Positions 49,313 to 58,229 of a stretch of 64,000 nucleotides of DNA are shown here, in pieces. How positions within the stretch are numbered: the stretch's first letter is position 1; each line of letters starts with the position of its first letter. The position numbers and the translations under genes are program-made. This stretch comes from DASUBV01 sp036510065 (GTDB lineage: Bacteria; Actinomycetota; Actinomycetes; Streptosporangiales; Streptosporangiaceae). The stretch lies in assembly GCA_036510065.1 (NCBI GenBank), contig DATCEO010000075.1, positions 1-64,000 on the forward strand, given 5' to 3'. The notes below the pieces were generated by a model. It was not told the DNA's origin. It did not search any database and saw nothing but the letters and a program-made list of their open reading frames with translations.

Positions 49313-50668
49313 GTGACCGAGCAAGATCTCCCCGTCGGCACGCCGGATCAGCCGCCCGGCGGCAGTGGTCCCGGACCTCGCCCGCGGCGTCGGCGTGCCG
49401 AGACGGCCGACATAGCCGACGTCATCATCGTCGGCGCGGGCCCGGCCGGGTCGGCGGCGGCCTACTACCTCGCCAGCGCCGGACTGGACGTGCTCGTCCT
49501 GGAGAAGAGCCGGTTCCCGCGCGAGAAGGTCTGCGGCGACGGGCTGACCCCGCGGGCGGTCAAGGCCCTGGCCGCCATGGGCGTGCCGATCAGCAAGAGC
49601 GACGGCTGGCTGCGGAACAAGGGCCTGCGGATCATCGGCGGCGGCGGGCGCATCGAGCTGCCCTGGCCCGACATGTCGAGCTTCCCCGGCTACGGACTGG
49701 TGCGCACCCGGCTTGACTTCGACCAGATCCTGGCCCAGCACGCCGAGAAGGCCGGCGCCCGGATTATCCAGGGGATGAACGTGACCAGCCCGGTGCTCGA
49801 TGACCGCACCGGACGCATCACCGGCGTGCTGGCCCAGGACACGGCCGAGGGGAAAGAGGCGCAGCCGCAGGACTTCGGCGGCCGGCTGGTCGTGGCCGCG
49901 GACGGCAACTCCTCCCGGCTGTCGGTGTCCATGGGCCTGCGCAAGCGTGACGACCGGCCGATGGGCGTCGCGGTGCGGTCCTACTACACCACCCCGCGGC
50001 ACCGTGACGAATGGCTCGAGGCCTGGCTGGACCTGTGGGACGGGAACAGCCTGCTGCCCGGCTACGGCTGGATCTTCGGCATGGGCGACGGCACGAGCAA
50101 TGTCGGGCTCGGCCTGCTCAACACGTCGGCGGCGTTCCAGAACATCGACTACCGGTCCCTGCTGCGCCGGTGGCTGGCGGCCATGCCCGCCGAGTGGGGC
50201 TTTACCGAGGAGAACCGGACTCAGCCAGTCCGCGGCGCGGCGCTGCCGATGGGCTTCAACCGCACCCCGCACTACACCCGGGGCCTGCTGCTGGCCGGGG
50301 ACTCGGGCGGAATGGTCAACCCGTTCAATGGCGAGGGCATCGGCTATGCGCTGGAGTCCGGGGAGATAGCTGCGCGGGTCATTACCCAGGCCCTGGCCAG
50401 GCCGACCGCGGCCAGCACCGAGCGGGTCCTGCAGGCTTATCCGAGGATTCTCCAGGACAGCTACGGTGGGTACTACACGCTTGGCCGGATCTTCGTCGAC
50501 CTGATCGGCAATCCGTCGTTCATGCGGTTCGCGACCAGGCACGGCATCAAGCGCCCGGCGGTGATGCGGCTCACCATGAAGCTGCTCGGCAATCTCACCG
50601 AGACCCGCGGTGGCGACGCGACGGATCGCCTGATTAACGCGGTGTCTAAGATAACGCCGGCGGCATAG
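49313..50668 (+). CDS. Geranylgeranyl reductase family flavoprotein (MenJ-like menaquinone side-chain reductase)
   Basis: The likely start is GTG 49313; the frame extends to 49247, but that would include the Rex operator. About 451 residues. The FAD-binding start is ADVIIVGAGPAGSAAAYYLASAGLDVLVLEKS, followed by REKVCGDGLTPRAVKAL, the conserved GYGWIFGMGDGTSNVGLGLL and GLLLAGDSGGMVNPFNGEGIGYALESGEIAA. These are features of the geranylgeranyl reductase family. Beside menG, saturation of a menaquinone isoprene unit (MenJ) is the best guess; a role in other polyprenyl lipids is possible. It is followed by nuoA after 96 bases. Confidence 0.88.
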   Translation: MTEQDLPVGTPDQPPGGSGPGPRPRRRRAETADIADVIIVGAGPAGSAAAYYLASAGLDVLVLEKSRFPREKVCGDGLTPRAVKALAAMGVPISKSDGWLRNKGLRIIGGGGRIELPWPDMSSFPGYGLVRTRLDFDQILAQHAEKAGARIIQGMNVTSPVLDDRTGRITGVLAQDTAEGKEAQPQDFGGRLVVAADGNSSRLSVSMGLRKRDDRPMGVAVRSYYTTPRHRDEWLEAWLDLWDGNSLLPGYGWIFGMGDGTSNVGLGLLNTSAAFQNIDYRSLLRRWLAAMPAEWGFTEENRTQPVRGAALPMGFNRTPHYTRGLLLAGDSGGMVNPFNGEGIGYALESGEIAARVITQALARPTAASTERVLQAYPRILQDSYGGYYTLGRIFVDLIGNPSFMRFATRHGIKRPAVMRLTMKLLGNLTETRGGDATDRLINAVSKITPAA

Positions 50669-50764
50669 CCGGTCGACATGAGCACGACGACGCGCGGTGG
50701 TGAGCAGCCGACATGAACGTCCAGGGCAAGGTGCCCCGGCAGACAGGCAAGGGGGTATAAGACG

Positions 50765-51121
50765 ATGGGCCACTATGTGCCGATCCTGATCCTGGGTGCG
50801 CTGGCCGCCTTCTTTGCCGTCTTCTCGCTGATCATGGGGGCCCTGTCGGGGCCTAAGCGGTGGAACCGGGCCAAGCTGGAGGCCTACGAGTGCGGCATCG
50901 AGCCCACTCGCCAGCCCTCGGGCATCCGGTTCCCGGTGAAGTACTACCTGACGGCGATGCTGTTCATCGTCTTCGATATCGAGATCATCTTCCTGTACCC
51001 CTGGGCGGTCGCCTTCGACCGGCTCGGGGTGTTCGGGCTGGTAGAGATGGTCACCTTTATCGGCACCGTGCTGATCGCCTACGTCTACGTATGGCGCCGC
51101 GGCGGCCTGGAGTGGGACTAA
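50765..51121 (+). CDS. nuoA: NADH-quinone oxidoreductase subunit A
   Basis: 118 residues from ATG 50765, three membrane helices. It shows KRWNRAKLEAYECGIEPTRQPSGIRFPVKYYLTAMLFIVFDIEIIFLYPWAV, with the Cys-containing loop diagnostic of NuoA. It is part of the membrane arm near the quinone site of complex I. First gene of the nuo operon; nuoB follows after three bases. Confidence 0.97.
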   Translation: MGHYVPILILGALAAFFAVFSLIMGALSGPKRWNRAKLEAYECGIEPTRQPSGIRFPVKYYLTAMLFIVFDIEIIFLYPWAVAFDRLGVFGLVEMVTFIGTVLIAYVYVWRRGGLEWD

Positions 51122-51124
51122 GTC

Positions 51125-51703
51125 ATGGGATTGGAAGAAAAGCTCCCGAGCGGCGTACTGCTCACCTCGGTCGAGAAAGTGGTCGGCTACGCCCGCAAGA
51201 GCTCGGTGTGGCCGGCCACCTTCGGCCTGGCCTGCTGCGCCATGGAACTGATATCGACCGGCGGCCCGCGGCACGACCTGGCCCGGTTCGGCATGGAGCG
51301 GGCTTCCAACACCCCGCGCCAGGCGGACCTGATGATCGTGGCGGGCCGGGTCAGCCAGAAGATGGCCCCCGTGCTGCGGCAGATCTATGACCAGATGTCG
51401 GCGCCCAAGTGGGTCATCTCGATGGGCGTCTGCGCGTCCAGCGGCGGCATGTTCAACAATTACGCCATCGTGCAGGGGGTAGACCACATCGTGCCGGTCG
51501 ACATCTACCTGCCGGGCTGCCCGCCACGGCCGGAGATGCTCCTGGACGCGATCCTCAAGCTGCACGACAAGATCCAGAACATGAAGCTCGGGCCCAACCG
51601 GGAGCGCGAGGTCACCGAGCTGGAGCAGGCCCGGCTGCGGCGGCTGCCGCTGGCGGCGGGCGTGCCCGGAGCCGGTGCCCATGACCACGGGGCGGGACAG
51701 TGA
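51125..51703 (+). CDS. nuoB: NADH-quinone oxidoreductase subunit B
   Basis: 192 residues from ATG 51125. It holds the N2 4Fe-4S cluster ligands in FGLACCAMELI, SMGVCASSGGMFNNYAIVQGVDHIVPVDIYLPGCPPRP. N2 is the terminal electron donor to menaquinone. The C-terminal tail is longer and more hydrophilic than in E. coli. It overlaps nuoC by four bases. Confidence 0.97.
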   Translation: MGLEEKLPSGVLLTSVEKVVGYARKSSVWPATFGLACCAMELISTGGPRHDLARFGMERASNTPRQADLMIVAGRVSQKMAPVLRQIYDQMSAPKWVISMGVCASSGGMFNNYAIVQGVDHIVPVDIYLPGCPPRPEMLLDAILKLHDKIQNMKLGPNREREVTELEQARLRRLPLAAGVPGAGAHDHGAGQ

Positions 51704-52443
51704 CCACGGGCCGGGATGACGCCGCGGACGGGCAGGCTGGTCCGGCCGAGCCGGAGCCGGCCGCCCTGGCCGGCCGGGAGCGGCTGGCCGAGCAGGTCAA
51801 GCGGACCGGGATGTTCGGCACCCAGACCACCGGCGACACCTCCGGGTACGGCGGGCTCAAGGTGCGGCGGCCACCGCCGCTGCCCGCCCAGCGCCCGTAC
51901 GGGTCGTACTTCGACGAGGTCGCCGATGCGCTGGGCGGCTCCCTGGAGGAATCGGGGACCAGCTTCGGGGACGCGGTCGAGCGGGTGGCCGTGGACTACG
52001 GCGAGCTCACCTTCCATGTCCGGCGCGACCGGCTGCCCGAGGTGGCGGCCAGGCTGCGTGACCAGCCCGCGCTGGCCTTCGAGCTGTGCCTGGGCGTGTC
52101 CGGCGTGCACTACCCGGCCGACATGGGCCGGGAGCTGCACGCCGTCTACCACCTGGTGTCACTGCGGCACAACCGCCGGGTGCGGCTGGAGGTATCGGTG
52201 CCCGACGCCGATCCGCATGTCCCGTCGCTGCTGGAGGTCTACCCGACCTGCGACTGGCACGAGCGCGAGACCTGGGACTTCTTCGGCATCATCTTCGACG
52301 GTCATCCGGCCCTGACCAGGATCGAGATGCCCGACGACTGGCGAGGCCACCCGCAGCGGAAGGACTATCCGCTGGGCGGCATCCCGGTGGAGTATCGCGG
52401 CGCGACCATCCCGCCGCCGGACGAGCGGAGGGAATACGAATGA
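51700..52443 (+). CDS. nuoC: NADH-quinone oxidoreductase subunit C
   Basis: 247 residues from GTG 51700. The 30-kDa subunit core has LELCLGVSGVHYPADMGRELHAVYHLVS, VPDADPHVPSLLEVYPTCDWHERETWDFFGIIFDGHP and LTRIEMPDDWRGHPQRKDYPLGG. It is a peripheral-arm subunit contacting NuoD. The first 60 residues are an Ala/Pro-rich extension typical of actinobacteria. It overlaps nuoD by four bases; the two are separate genes, not a NuoCD fusion. Confidence 0.96.
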   Translation: MTTGRDDAADGQAGPAEPEPAALAGRERLAEQVKRTGMFGTQTTGDTSGYGGLKVRRPPPLPAQRPYGSYFDEVADALGGSLEESGTSFGDAVERVAVDYGELTFHVRRDRLPEVAARLRDQPALAFELCLGVSGVHYPADMGRELHAVYHLVSLRHNRRVRLEVSVPDADPHVPSLLEVYPTCDWHERETWDFFGIIFDGHPALTRIEMPDDWRGHPQRKDYPLGGIPVEYRGATIPPPDERREYE

Positions 52444-53774
52444 CCGCTCAGGCTGACCACGAGACCGAGGGCCGCGTCTTCACCGTCGGCGGCGAGGACT
52501 GGGACGAGGTCATCGCCGCGGCGGCGTCGGCGGACAGCCGGGAAGAGCGCCTGGTGGTCAACATGGGCCCCCAGCACCCGTCGACGCACGGGGTCCTGCG
52601 GCTGATCCTGACGCTGGACGGCGAGACGGTGACCGAGCTGCGGCCGGTCATCGGCTACCTGCACACCGGCATCGAGAAGAACATGGAGTTCCGGACCTGG
52701 ACGCAGGGCACGACGTTCTGCACCCGGATGGACTACCTGGCCCCGCTGTTCAACGAGACGGTCTACTGCCTGGCCGTGGAGAAGCTGCTCGGCATCGAGG
52801 AGCAGATTCCCGAGCGCGCCACGATCATCCGGGTCCTGATGATGGAGCTGAACCGGATCTCCTCGCACATGATGGCGATCGCCACCTTCGGCCTGGAGCT
52901 GGGCGCCACCACCGTGCTGCTCTACGGGCTCCGGGAGCGGGAGAACACGCTCGACCTGTTCGAGCTCATCACCGGCCTGCGCATGAACCATGCCTACGTG
53001 CGGCCGGGCGGCGTCTCGCAGGACCTGCCCTCGGGTGCGCTCGACCGGCTACGCGAGTACCTGGCGGTCATGCCCGAGCGGATCGGCGAGATCCGGGCGC
53101 TGCTGGACGCCAGCCCGATCTACCTGGCCCGCACGCGCAACATCGCCTACCTCGACACGACCGGCTGCATGGCCCTGGGCGTCACCGGGCCAGTCCTGCG
53201 GGCCACCGGCCTGCCGTGGGACCTGCGCAAGAGCCAGCCGTACTGCGGCTACGAGACGTACGACTTCGACGTGCCCACCCGCGACAACTGCGACGTCTAC
53301 GACCGTTACCGGGTGCGGATGGACGAGGTGGACCAGTCCCTGCGCATCATCGCGCAGTGCGTGGACCGGCTGTCGGGGGGCCGCCCCGGCGACGACCCGG
53401 TGATGATCGGCAACGCTAAGATCGGCTGGCCCGCCAAGCTGGCGCTGGGCCCGGACGGCCTGGGCAACTCGCCCGATCACATCGCGCACATCATGAGCCA
53501 GTCCATGGAGGCTCTCATTCATCACTTCAAGCTGGTCACCGAGGGCTTCCGGGTCCCGGCCGGCCAGGTGTACGCGGCCGTCGAGTCGCCGCGCGGAGAG
53601 CTCGGCTGCCACGCGGTCAGCGACGGCGGCACCCGGCCGTTCCGGACCCATTTCCGTGACCCGTCGTTCACCAACCTGCAGGCTCTCGCCGCGATGTGCG
53701 AGGGCGGCATGGTCGCCGACGTCATCGCGGCCGTAGCCAGCATCGATCCCGTGATGGGAGGCGTCGACAGGTAA
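52440..53774 (+). CDS. nuoD: NADH-quinone oxidoreductase subunit D
   Basis: The ATG at 52440 overlaps the nuoC stop; 444 residues. The 49-kDa subunit carries MGPQHPSTHGVLRLILTLDGETVTELRPVIGYLHTGIEKNME, NRISSHMMAIATFGLELGA, GLRMNHAYVRPGGVSQDLP and the terminal VESPRGELGCHAVSDGG. It forms the quinone cavity with NuoB. It overlaps nuoE by one base (TAATG). Confidence 0.97.
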   Translation: MTAQADHETEGRVFTVGGEDWDEVIAAAASADSREERLVVNMGPQHPSTHGVLRLILTLDGETVTELRPVIGYLHTGIEKNMEFRTWTQGTTFCTRMDYLAPLFNETVYCLAVEKLLGIEEQIPERATIIRVLMMELNRISSHMMAIATFGLELGATTVLLYGLRERENTLDLFELITGLRMNHAYVRPGGVSQDLPSGALDRLREYLAVMPERIGEIRALLDASPIYLARTRNIAYLDTTGCMALGVTGPVLRATGLPWDLRKSQPYCGYETYDFDVPTRDNCDVYDRYRVRMDEVDQSLRIIAQCVDRLSGGRPGDDPVMIGNAKIGWPAKLALGPDGLGNSPDHIAHIMSQSMEALIHHFKLVTEGFRVPAGQVYAAVESPRGELGCHAVSDGGTRPFRTHFRDPSFTNLQALAAMCEGGMVADVIAAVASIDPVMGGVDR

Positions 53775-54469
53775 TGGCGCTGACGCAGGAGGCGCGCGCC
53801 CGGCTGGAACCGGACGCCGCGCAGATCATCGCCCGGTACCCGCGGTCGCGGTCGGCGCTGCTGCCGCTGCTGCACCTGGTGCAGTCGGAGGAGGGCTACG
53901 TCTCGGCCGACGGCATCGAGTTCTGCGCCGAGCAGCTCGGGCTCACCGAGGCCGAGGTCACCGCGGTGACCTCGTTCTACACCATGTACAAGCGCCGCCC
54001 GGTCGGCGAGTATCACGTCGGGGTCTGCACCAACTCGCTGTGCGCGGTGATGGGCGGCGATGCCATCTTCGCTGACCTGAAAGAGCACCTGGGCGTCGGC
54101 AACGACGAGACCACCGGCGACGGCAAGGTCTCGCTCGAGCACCTGGAGTGCAACGCGGCCTGTGACTACGCGCCGGTCGTCATGGTCAACTGGGAGTTCT
54201 TCGACAACATGACCCCGCCCGCCGCCCGGGACGTGGTCGACGGCCTGCGCAGCGGGGCCGACGTCGCCCCGACGCGCGGCGCGCCCCGCCTGTGCACCTG
54301 GAAGCAGGCCGCCCGGATCCTGGCCGGGTTCCCGGACGACCAGGCCGCGCTGGGGAACACGGCCGGCCCGGCGAGCCTGGCCGGCCTGCGGGTCGCCAAG
54401 GAGCACGGCTGGACTCCCGATGACGACGACTCCGGCGCCGGCGACTCGATAGCAGGGAGCACCCCGTGA
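53774..54469 (+). CDS. nuoE: NADH-quinone oxidoreductase subunit E
   Basis: 231 residues from ATG 53774. The 24-kDa subunit binds the N1a 2Fe-2S cluster: VTSFYTMYKRRPVGEYHVGVCTNSLCAVMGG and LEHLECNAACDYAPVVMVN supply the four Cys. A C-terminal extension (to ...GAGDSIAGSTP) goes beyond the basic 160-residue core. It overlaps nuoF by four bases. Confidence 0.96.
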   Translation: MALTQEARARLEPDAAQIIARYPRSRSALLPLLHLVQSEEGYVSADGIEFCAEQLGLTEAEVTAVTSFYTMYKRRPVGEYHVGVCTNSLCAVMGGDAIFADLKEHLGVGNDETTGDGKVSLEHLECNAACDYAPVVMVNWEFFDNMTPPAARDVVDGLRSGADVAPTRGAPRLCTWKQAARILAGFPDDQAALGNTAGPASLAGLRVAKEHGWTPDDDDSGAGDSIAGSTP

Positions 54470-55773
54470 CCGCCGTACTGACGCCCGTGCTCACCGCGCA
54501 CTGGGACGAGCCGGACCCCTTCACGCTGGCCGCCTACCGGCGGCACGGCGGTTACCAGGCGCTGCCCAAGGCGCTGGCCATGGAGCCCGACCAGGTCATC
54601 CAGACCATGAAGGACTCCGTGCTGCGCGGCCGCGGCGGCGCGGGCTTCCCCACCGGGCTCAAGTGGGGCTTCATCCCGCAGGGCGACGGCAAGCCGCACT
54701 ACCTGGTGGTCAACGCCGACGAGTCCGAGCCGGGCGCCTGCAAGGACATGCCCACCCTGCTGAACAACCCGCACGCGCTCATCGAGGGCATCATCATCAC
54801 CTGCTACGCGATCCGCGCGGAGCGCGCCTTCATCTACGTGCGCGGCGAGGTGCTGCACGTGATCAGGCGGCTGCACCACGCCGTGGCGGAGGCCTACGAG
54901 GCCGGGTACCTGGGCACCGACATCCTCGGCTCCGGGCTCAACCTCGAGGTCGTCGTGCACGCCGGAGCCGGCGCCTACATCTGCGGCGAGGAAACGGCGA
55001 TGCTCGACTCGCTAGAGGGCTACCGCGGACAGCCCCGGCTGAAGCCGCCGTTTCCCGCGGTGGCCGGGCTGTACGCCTGCCCGACCGTGGTTAACAACGT
55101 CGAGTCGATCTGCAGCGTGCCCTACATCATCAAGCACGGGGCGCAGGAGTTTGCCCGGCTCGGCACGGAAAAGTCCAAGGGCTTCGGCATCTTCTCGCTG
55201 TCGGGGCACGTCACGACGCCGGGCCAGTACGAGGCGCCGCTCGGCATCACCCTGCGCGAGCTGCTGGAGCTGGCCGGCGGGATCCGCGCCGGGCACCGGC
55301 TGAAGTTCTGGACGCCGGGCGGCTCCTCGACGCCGCTGTTCACCGACGAGCACCTGGATGTCCCGCTGGACTACGAGTCGGTGGCCAAGGCCGGGTCGAT
55401 GCTCGGCACCCGCTCGATCCAGCTCTTCGACGAGACAACGTGCGTGGTCCGGGTCGCGCTGCGCTGGATTGAGTTCTACGAGCACGAGTCCTGCGGCAAG
55501 TGCACGCCGTGCCGGGAGGGCAGCTTCTGGGTCGTCCAGCTGCTCGACCAGCTGGAGCGCGGCCAGGGCAGCGAGTCCGACCTGGGCAAGCTGCTGGACA
55601 TCTGCGACAACATCACCGGCCGCGCGTTCTGCGCCCTGGGCGACTCGATCCAGGCGCCGGTCGGCTCGTCGATCAAGTACTTCCGGGACGAGTACATCGA
55701 GCACCTCAGGCGGGGCGGCTGCCCGTTCGACCCTGCCGCCTCGACGCTGTTCACCATGGAGTCCGCCCGATGA
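54466..55773 (+). CDS. nuoF: NADH-quinone oxidoreductase subunit F (NADH/FMN-binding)
   Basis: 435 residues from GTG 54466. Motifs are GRGGAGFPTGLKWGF (NADH site), NADESEPGACKDM, GAYICGEETAMLDSLEGYRGQPRLKPPFPAVAGLYACPTVVNNVE (FMN) and SCGKCTPCREGSFW with a distant Cys for the N3 cluster. It is the entry point for NADH electrons. It overlaps nuoG by four bases. Confidence 0.97.
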   Translation: MTAVLTPVLTAHWDEPDPFTLAAYRRHGGYQALPKALAMEPDQVIQTMKDSVLRGRGGAGFPTGLKWGFIPQGDGKPHYLVVNADESEPGACKDMPTLLNNPHALIEGIIITCYAIRAERAFIYVRGEVLHVIRRLHHAVAEAYEAGYLGTDILGSGLNLEVVVHAGAGAYICGEETAMLDSLEGYRGQPRLKPPFPAVAGLYACPTVVNNVESICSVPYIIKHGAQEFARLGTEKSKGFGIFSLSGHVTTPGQYEAPLGITLRELLELAGGIRAGHRLKFWTPGGSSTPLFTDEHLDVPLDYESVAKAGSMLGTRSIQLFDETTCVVRVALRWIEFYEHESCGKCTPCREGSFWVVQLLDQLERGQGSESDLGKLLDICDNITGRAFCALGDSIQAPVGSSIKYFRDEYIEHLRRGGCPFDPAASTLFTMESAR

Positions 55774-58229
55774 CAGTCTCTTCCACCACGGGTCCTTCCA
55801 CCGCGGCCCCGGCCGATGGCGTGACGGTCACGATTGACGGGTTCGAGATCACCGTCCCCAAGGGGACGCTGGTGATCCGGGCCGCCGAGCAGCTCGGCAT
55901 CCAGATCCCCCGGTTCTGCGATCACCCGCTCCTGGACCCGGTGGGTGCCTGCCGTCAGTGCCTGGTGCATATCGAGGGCCAGCCCAAGCCGCCGGCCTCC
56001 TGCACCACGACCTGCAGCGAGGGCATGGTGGTGCACACCCAGCTGACCTCCCCGGTAGCCGAGAAGGCCCAGCGCGGCATGATGGAGCTGCTGCTCATCA
56101 ACCACCCGCTGGACTGCCCGATGTGCGACAAGGGCGGCGAGTGCCCGCTGCAGAACCAGGCCATGTCCACCGGCCAGGGCGAGACCCGGTTCACCGGCAC
56201 CAAGCGGACCTTCCCGAAGCCGATCGCGCTGTCGTCCCAGGTGCTGCTCGACCGTGAGCGGTGCATCCAGTGCGCCCGCTGCACCAGGTTCGCCGACCAG
56301 ATCCCCGGCGACCCGCTGATCGAGCTGCTCGACCGCGGGCCGCACGAGCAGGTGGGAGTGGCGCAGGGCGTTCCGTTCGACTCCTACTTCGCCGGCAACA
56401 CCGTGCAGATCTGCCCGGTCGGTGCCCTCACCAGTGCCTCCTACCGGTTCAAGGCCCGGCCCTTCGACCTGGTGTCCACGCCATCGGTGTGCGAGCACTG
56501 CGCCTCCGGCTGCCGGCAGCGCACCGACCATCGCCGCGGCGCGGTGACCAGGCGGCTGGCGGGCAACGACCCGGAGGTGAACGAGGAGTGGAACTGCGAT
56601 AAGGGCCGGTGGGCCTTTACCTACGCCACGCAGCCGGATCGCCTCGTGATGCCGCTGGTCCGCAACTCCGACGGCGTGCTGGTGCCGACCTCCTGGCCGG
56701 AGGCCATCTCCATCGCCGCGGCCGGCCTGGCCGCCGCGCGGGGCAGCGCCGGCGTGCTCACCGGCGGCCGCCTGACGCTGGAGGACGCCTACGCGTACGC
56801 CAAGTTCGCCAGGGTCGCGCTGGCCAGCAACGACATCGACATGCGCGCCCGCGCGCACTCGGCCGAGGAGACGCGGTTCCTCACCGACCACGTCGCCGGC
56901 CGGGGCCAGGTCAGCTATCGCAGCCTGCAGCAGGCGCCCGCCGTCCTGCTGGCGGGCTTCGAGCCCGAGGACGAGTCCCCGATCGTGTACCTGCGGATGC
57001 GCAAGGCGGTCCGGGCCGGCACGATGACGGTGTACTCGCTGGCCGCCCTGGCCAGCCGCGGCCTGGAGAAGCTGTCCGGCATCCTGCTGCCCGCGGTGCC
57101 AGGCTCCGAGGGCGCCGCGCTGGACGCGCTCGGCGCGGCCGGCGAGCCGGGCCTGGCGGCGGCGAACGCCGCACTCAGTCAGCCCGGCGCCGTCATCCTG
57201 GCGGGCGAGCGGCTGGCGGAGGTGCCCGGCGCCCTGTCGGCCCTGGTCCGGCTGGCCGCGCAGACCGGGGCGAGCCTGGCCTGGATCCCGCGCCGCGCCG
57301 GCGAGCGCGGGGCGATCGAGGCCGGGGCCCTGCCCACGCTGCTGCCCGGCGGCCGCGCCATCGCCGACGAGTCGGCTAGCGCCGAGGTCGCGCTGGCCTG
57401 GGGCGTCGGCTCGCTGCCGGCCGAGCCGGGCCGCGACACCGCGCGCATCCTGGCCGACGCCGGCCGCGGGGAGCTGGCCGCCCTGCTGGTGGCCGGGGTC
57501 GACCCGGCCGACCTGCCCGACCCGGACACGGCCCTCGCCGACCTGGAGGCGGCCCCGTTCGTGGTCAGCCTGGAACTGCGGGTCAGCGCGGTCACCGACC
57601 GCGCGGACGTAGTGTTCCCGGTGGCCGCCGTGGCCGAGAAGGGCGGCACGTTCGTGAACTGGGAGGGCCGGCCGGGCACCTTCGGCGCGGCGCTGGCGGT
57701 TCCGGCGGTCCGCTCGGACCTGCAGGTCCTCGCGGCGCTGGCCGACGAGATGGACGTGCACCTGGGCCTGCCCGACGCCGCCGCGGCGCGACGGGAGCTG
57801 AGCGCCCTGGGCCGCCATCCGGTGCCGGAGGCCGTGGCGCCGACGGGCCGCCTGGCGGCTCCGGCTCCGGCCGCCAACCCGGGCGGCGGCTCCCGCGGCG
57901 TCACGCTGCCGGGGCCGGGTCAGGCCATCCTGGCCACCTGGCATAATCTGCTCGACGGTGGCCGCATGCAGGACGGCGAGCCGAACCTGGCGGGTACCGC
58001 GCGGTCAGCGGTCGCGCGGATGTCCGCGGCGACCGCGGCGGAAGCCGGAGCATCCGCCGACGGCAAGGTGACCGTGGCCACTGAGCGCGGTGCCGTGACC
58101 GTTCCCGTGGAGATCGCCGACATGCCAGACCGGGTCGTGTGGCTGCCGGCCAATTCCACGGGCGGCGGCCTGCGGCGGGAGCTGAACGCCGGGCACGGCA
58201 CCCTAGTCATGTTGAGGAGCGCGGAATGA
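55770..58229 (+). CDS. nuoG: NADH-quinone oxidoreductase subunit G
   Basis: The ATG at 55770 overlaps the nuoF stop; 819 residues. The N-terminal domain carries FCDHPLLDPVGACRQCLVHIEG...SCTT (2Fe-2S), NHPLDCPMCDKGGECPLQN (His-ligated 4Fe-4S N5) and RCIQCARCTRF with CPVGALTS (N4). CEHCASGCRQ...WNCDKGRW has the four Cys of the extra N7 cluster found in some bacteria. The C-terminal part is a molybdopterin-oxidoreductase-like domain without cofactor, Ala/Gly-rich and weakly conserved. It overlaps nuoH by four bases. Confidence 0.96.
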   Translation: MTVSSTTGPSTAAPADGVTVTIDGFEITVPKGTLVIRAAEQLGIQIPRFCDHPLLDPVGACRQCLVHIEGQPKPPASCTTTCSEGMVVHTQLTSPVAEKAQRGMMELLLINHPLDCPMCDKGGECPLQNQAMSTGQGETRFTGTKRTFPKPIALSSQVLLDRERCIQCARCTRFADQIPGDPLIELLDRGPHEQVGVAQGVPFDSYFAGNTVQICPVGALTSASYRFKARPFDLVSTPSVCEHCASGCRQRTDHRRGAVTRRLAGNDPEVNEEWNCDKGRWAFTYATQPDRLVMPLVRNSDGVLVPTSWPEAISIAAAGLAAARGSAGVLTGGRLTLEDAYAYAKFARVALASNDIDMRARAHSAEETRFLTDHVAGRGQVSYRSLQQAPAVLLAGFEPEDESPIVYLRMRKAVRAGTMTVYSLAALASRGLEKLSGILLPAVPGSEGAALDALGAAGEPGLAAANAALSQPGAVILAGERLAEVPGALSALVRLAAQTGASLAWIPRRAGERGAIEAGALPTLLPGGRAIADESASAEVALAWGVGSLPAEPGRDTARILADAGRGELAALLVAGVDPADLPDPDTALADLEAAPFVVSLELRVSAVTDRADVVFPVAAVAEKGGTFVNWEGRPGTFGAALAVPAVRSDLQVLAALADEMDVHLGLPDAAAARRELSALGRHPVPEAVAPTGRLAAPAPAANPGGGSRGVTLPGPGQAILATWHNLLDGGRMQDGEPNLAGTARSAVARMSAATAAEAGASADGKVTVATERGAVTVPVEIADMPDRVVWLPANSTGGGLRRELNAGHGTLVMLRSAE

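Noticed and set aside
49301..51688. 795-residue minus-strand frame opposite the MenJ-like gene and nuoA/nuoB
   Set aside because: It covers the reverse of conserved nuo genes, has no ribosome site and no domain pattern. It is a codon-bias shadow.
55476..57944. 822-residue minus-strand frame opposite nuoF/nuoG
   Set aside because: Same reason: antisense to well-conserved complex I genes, with low-complexity sequence.
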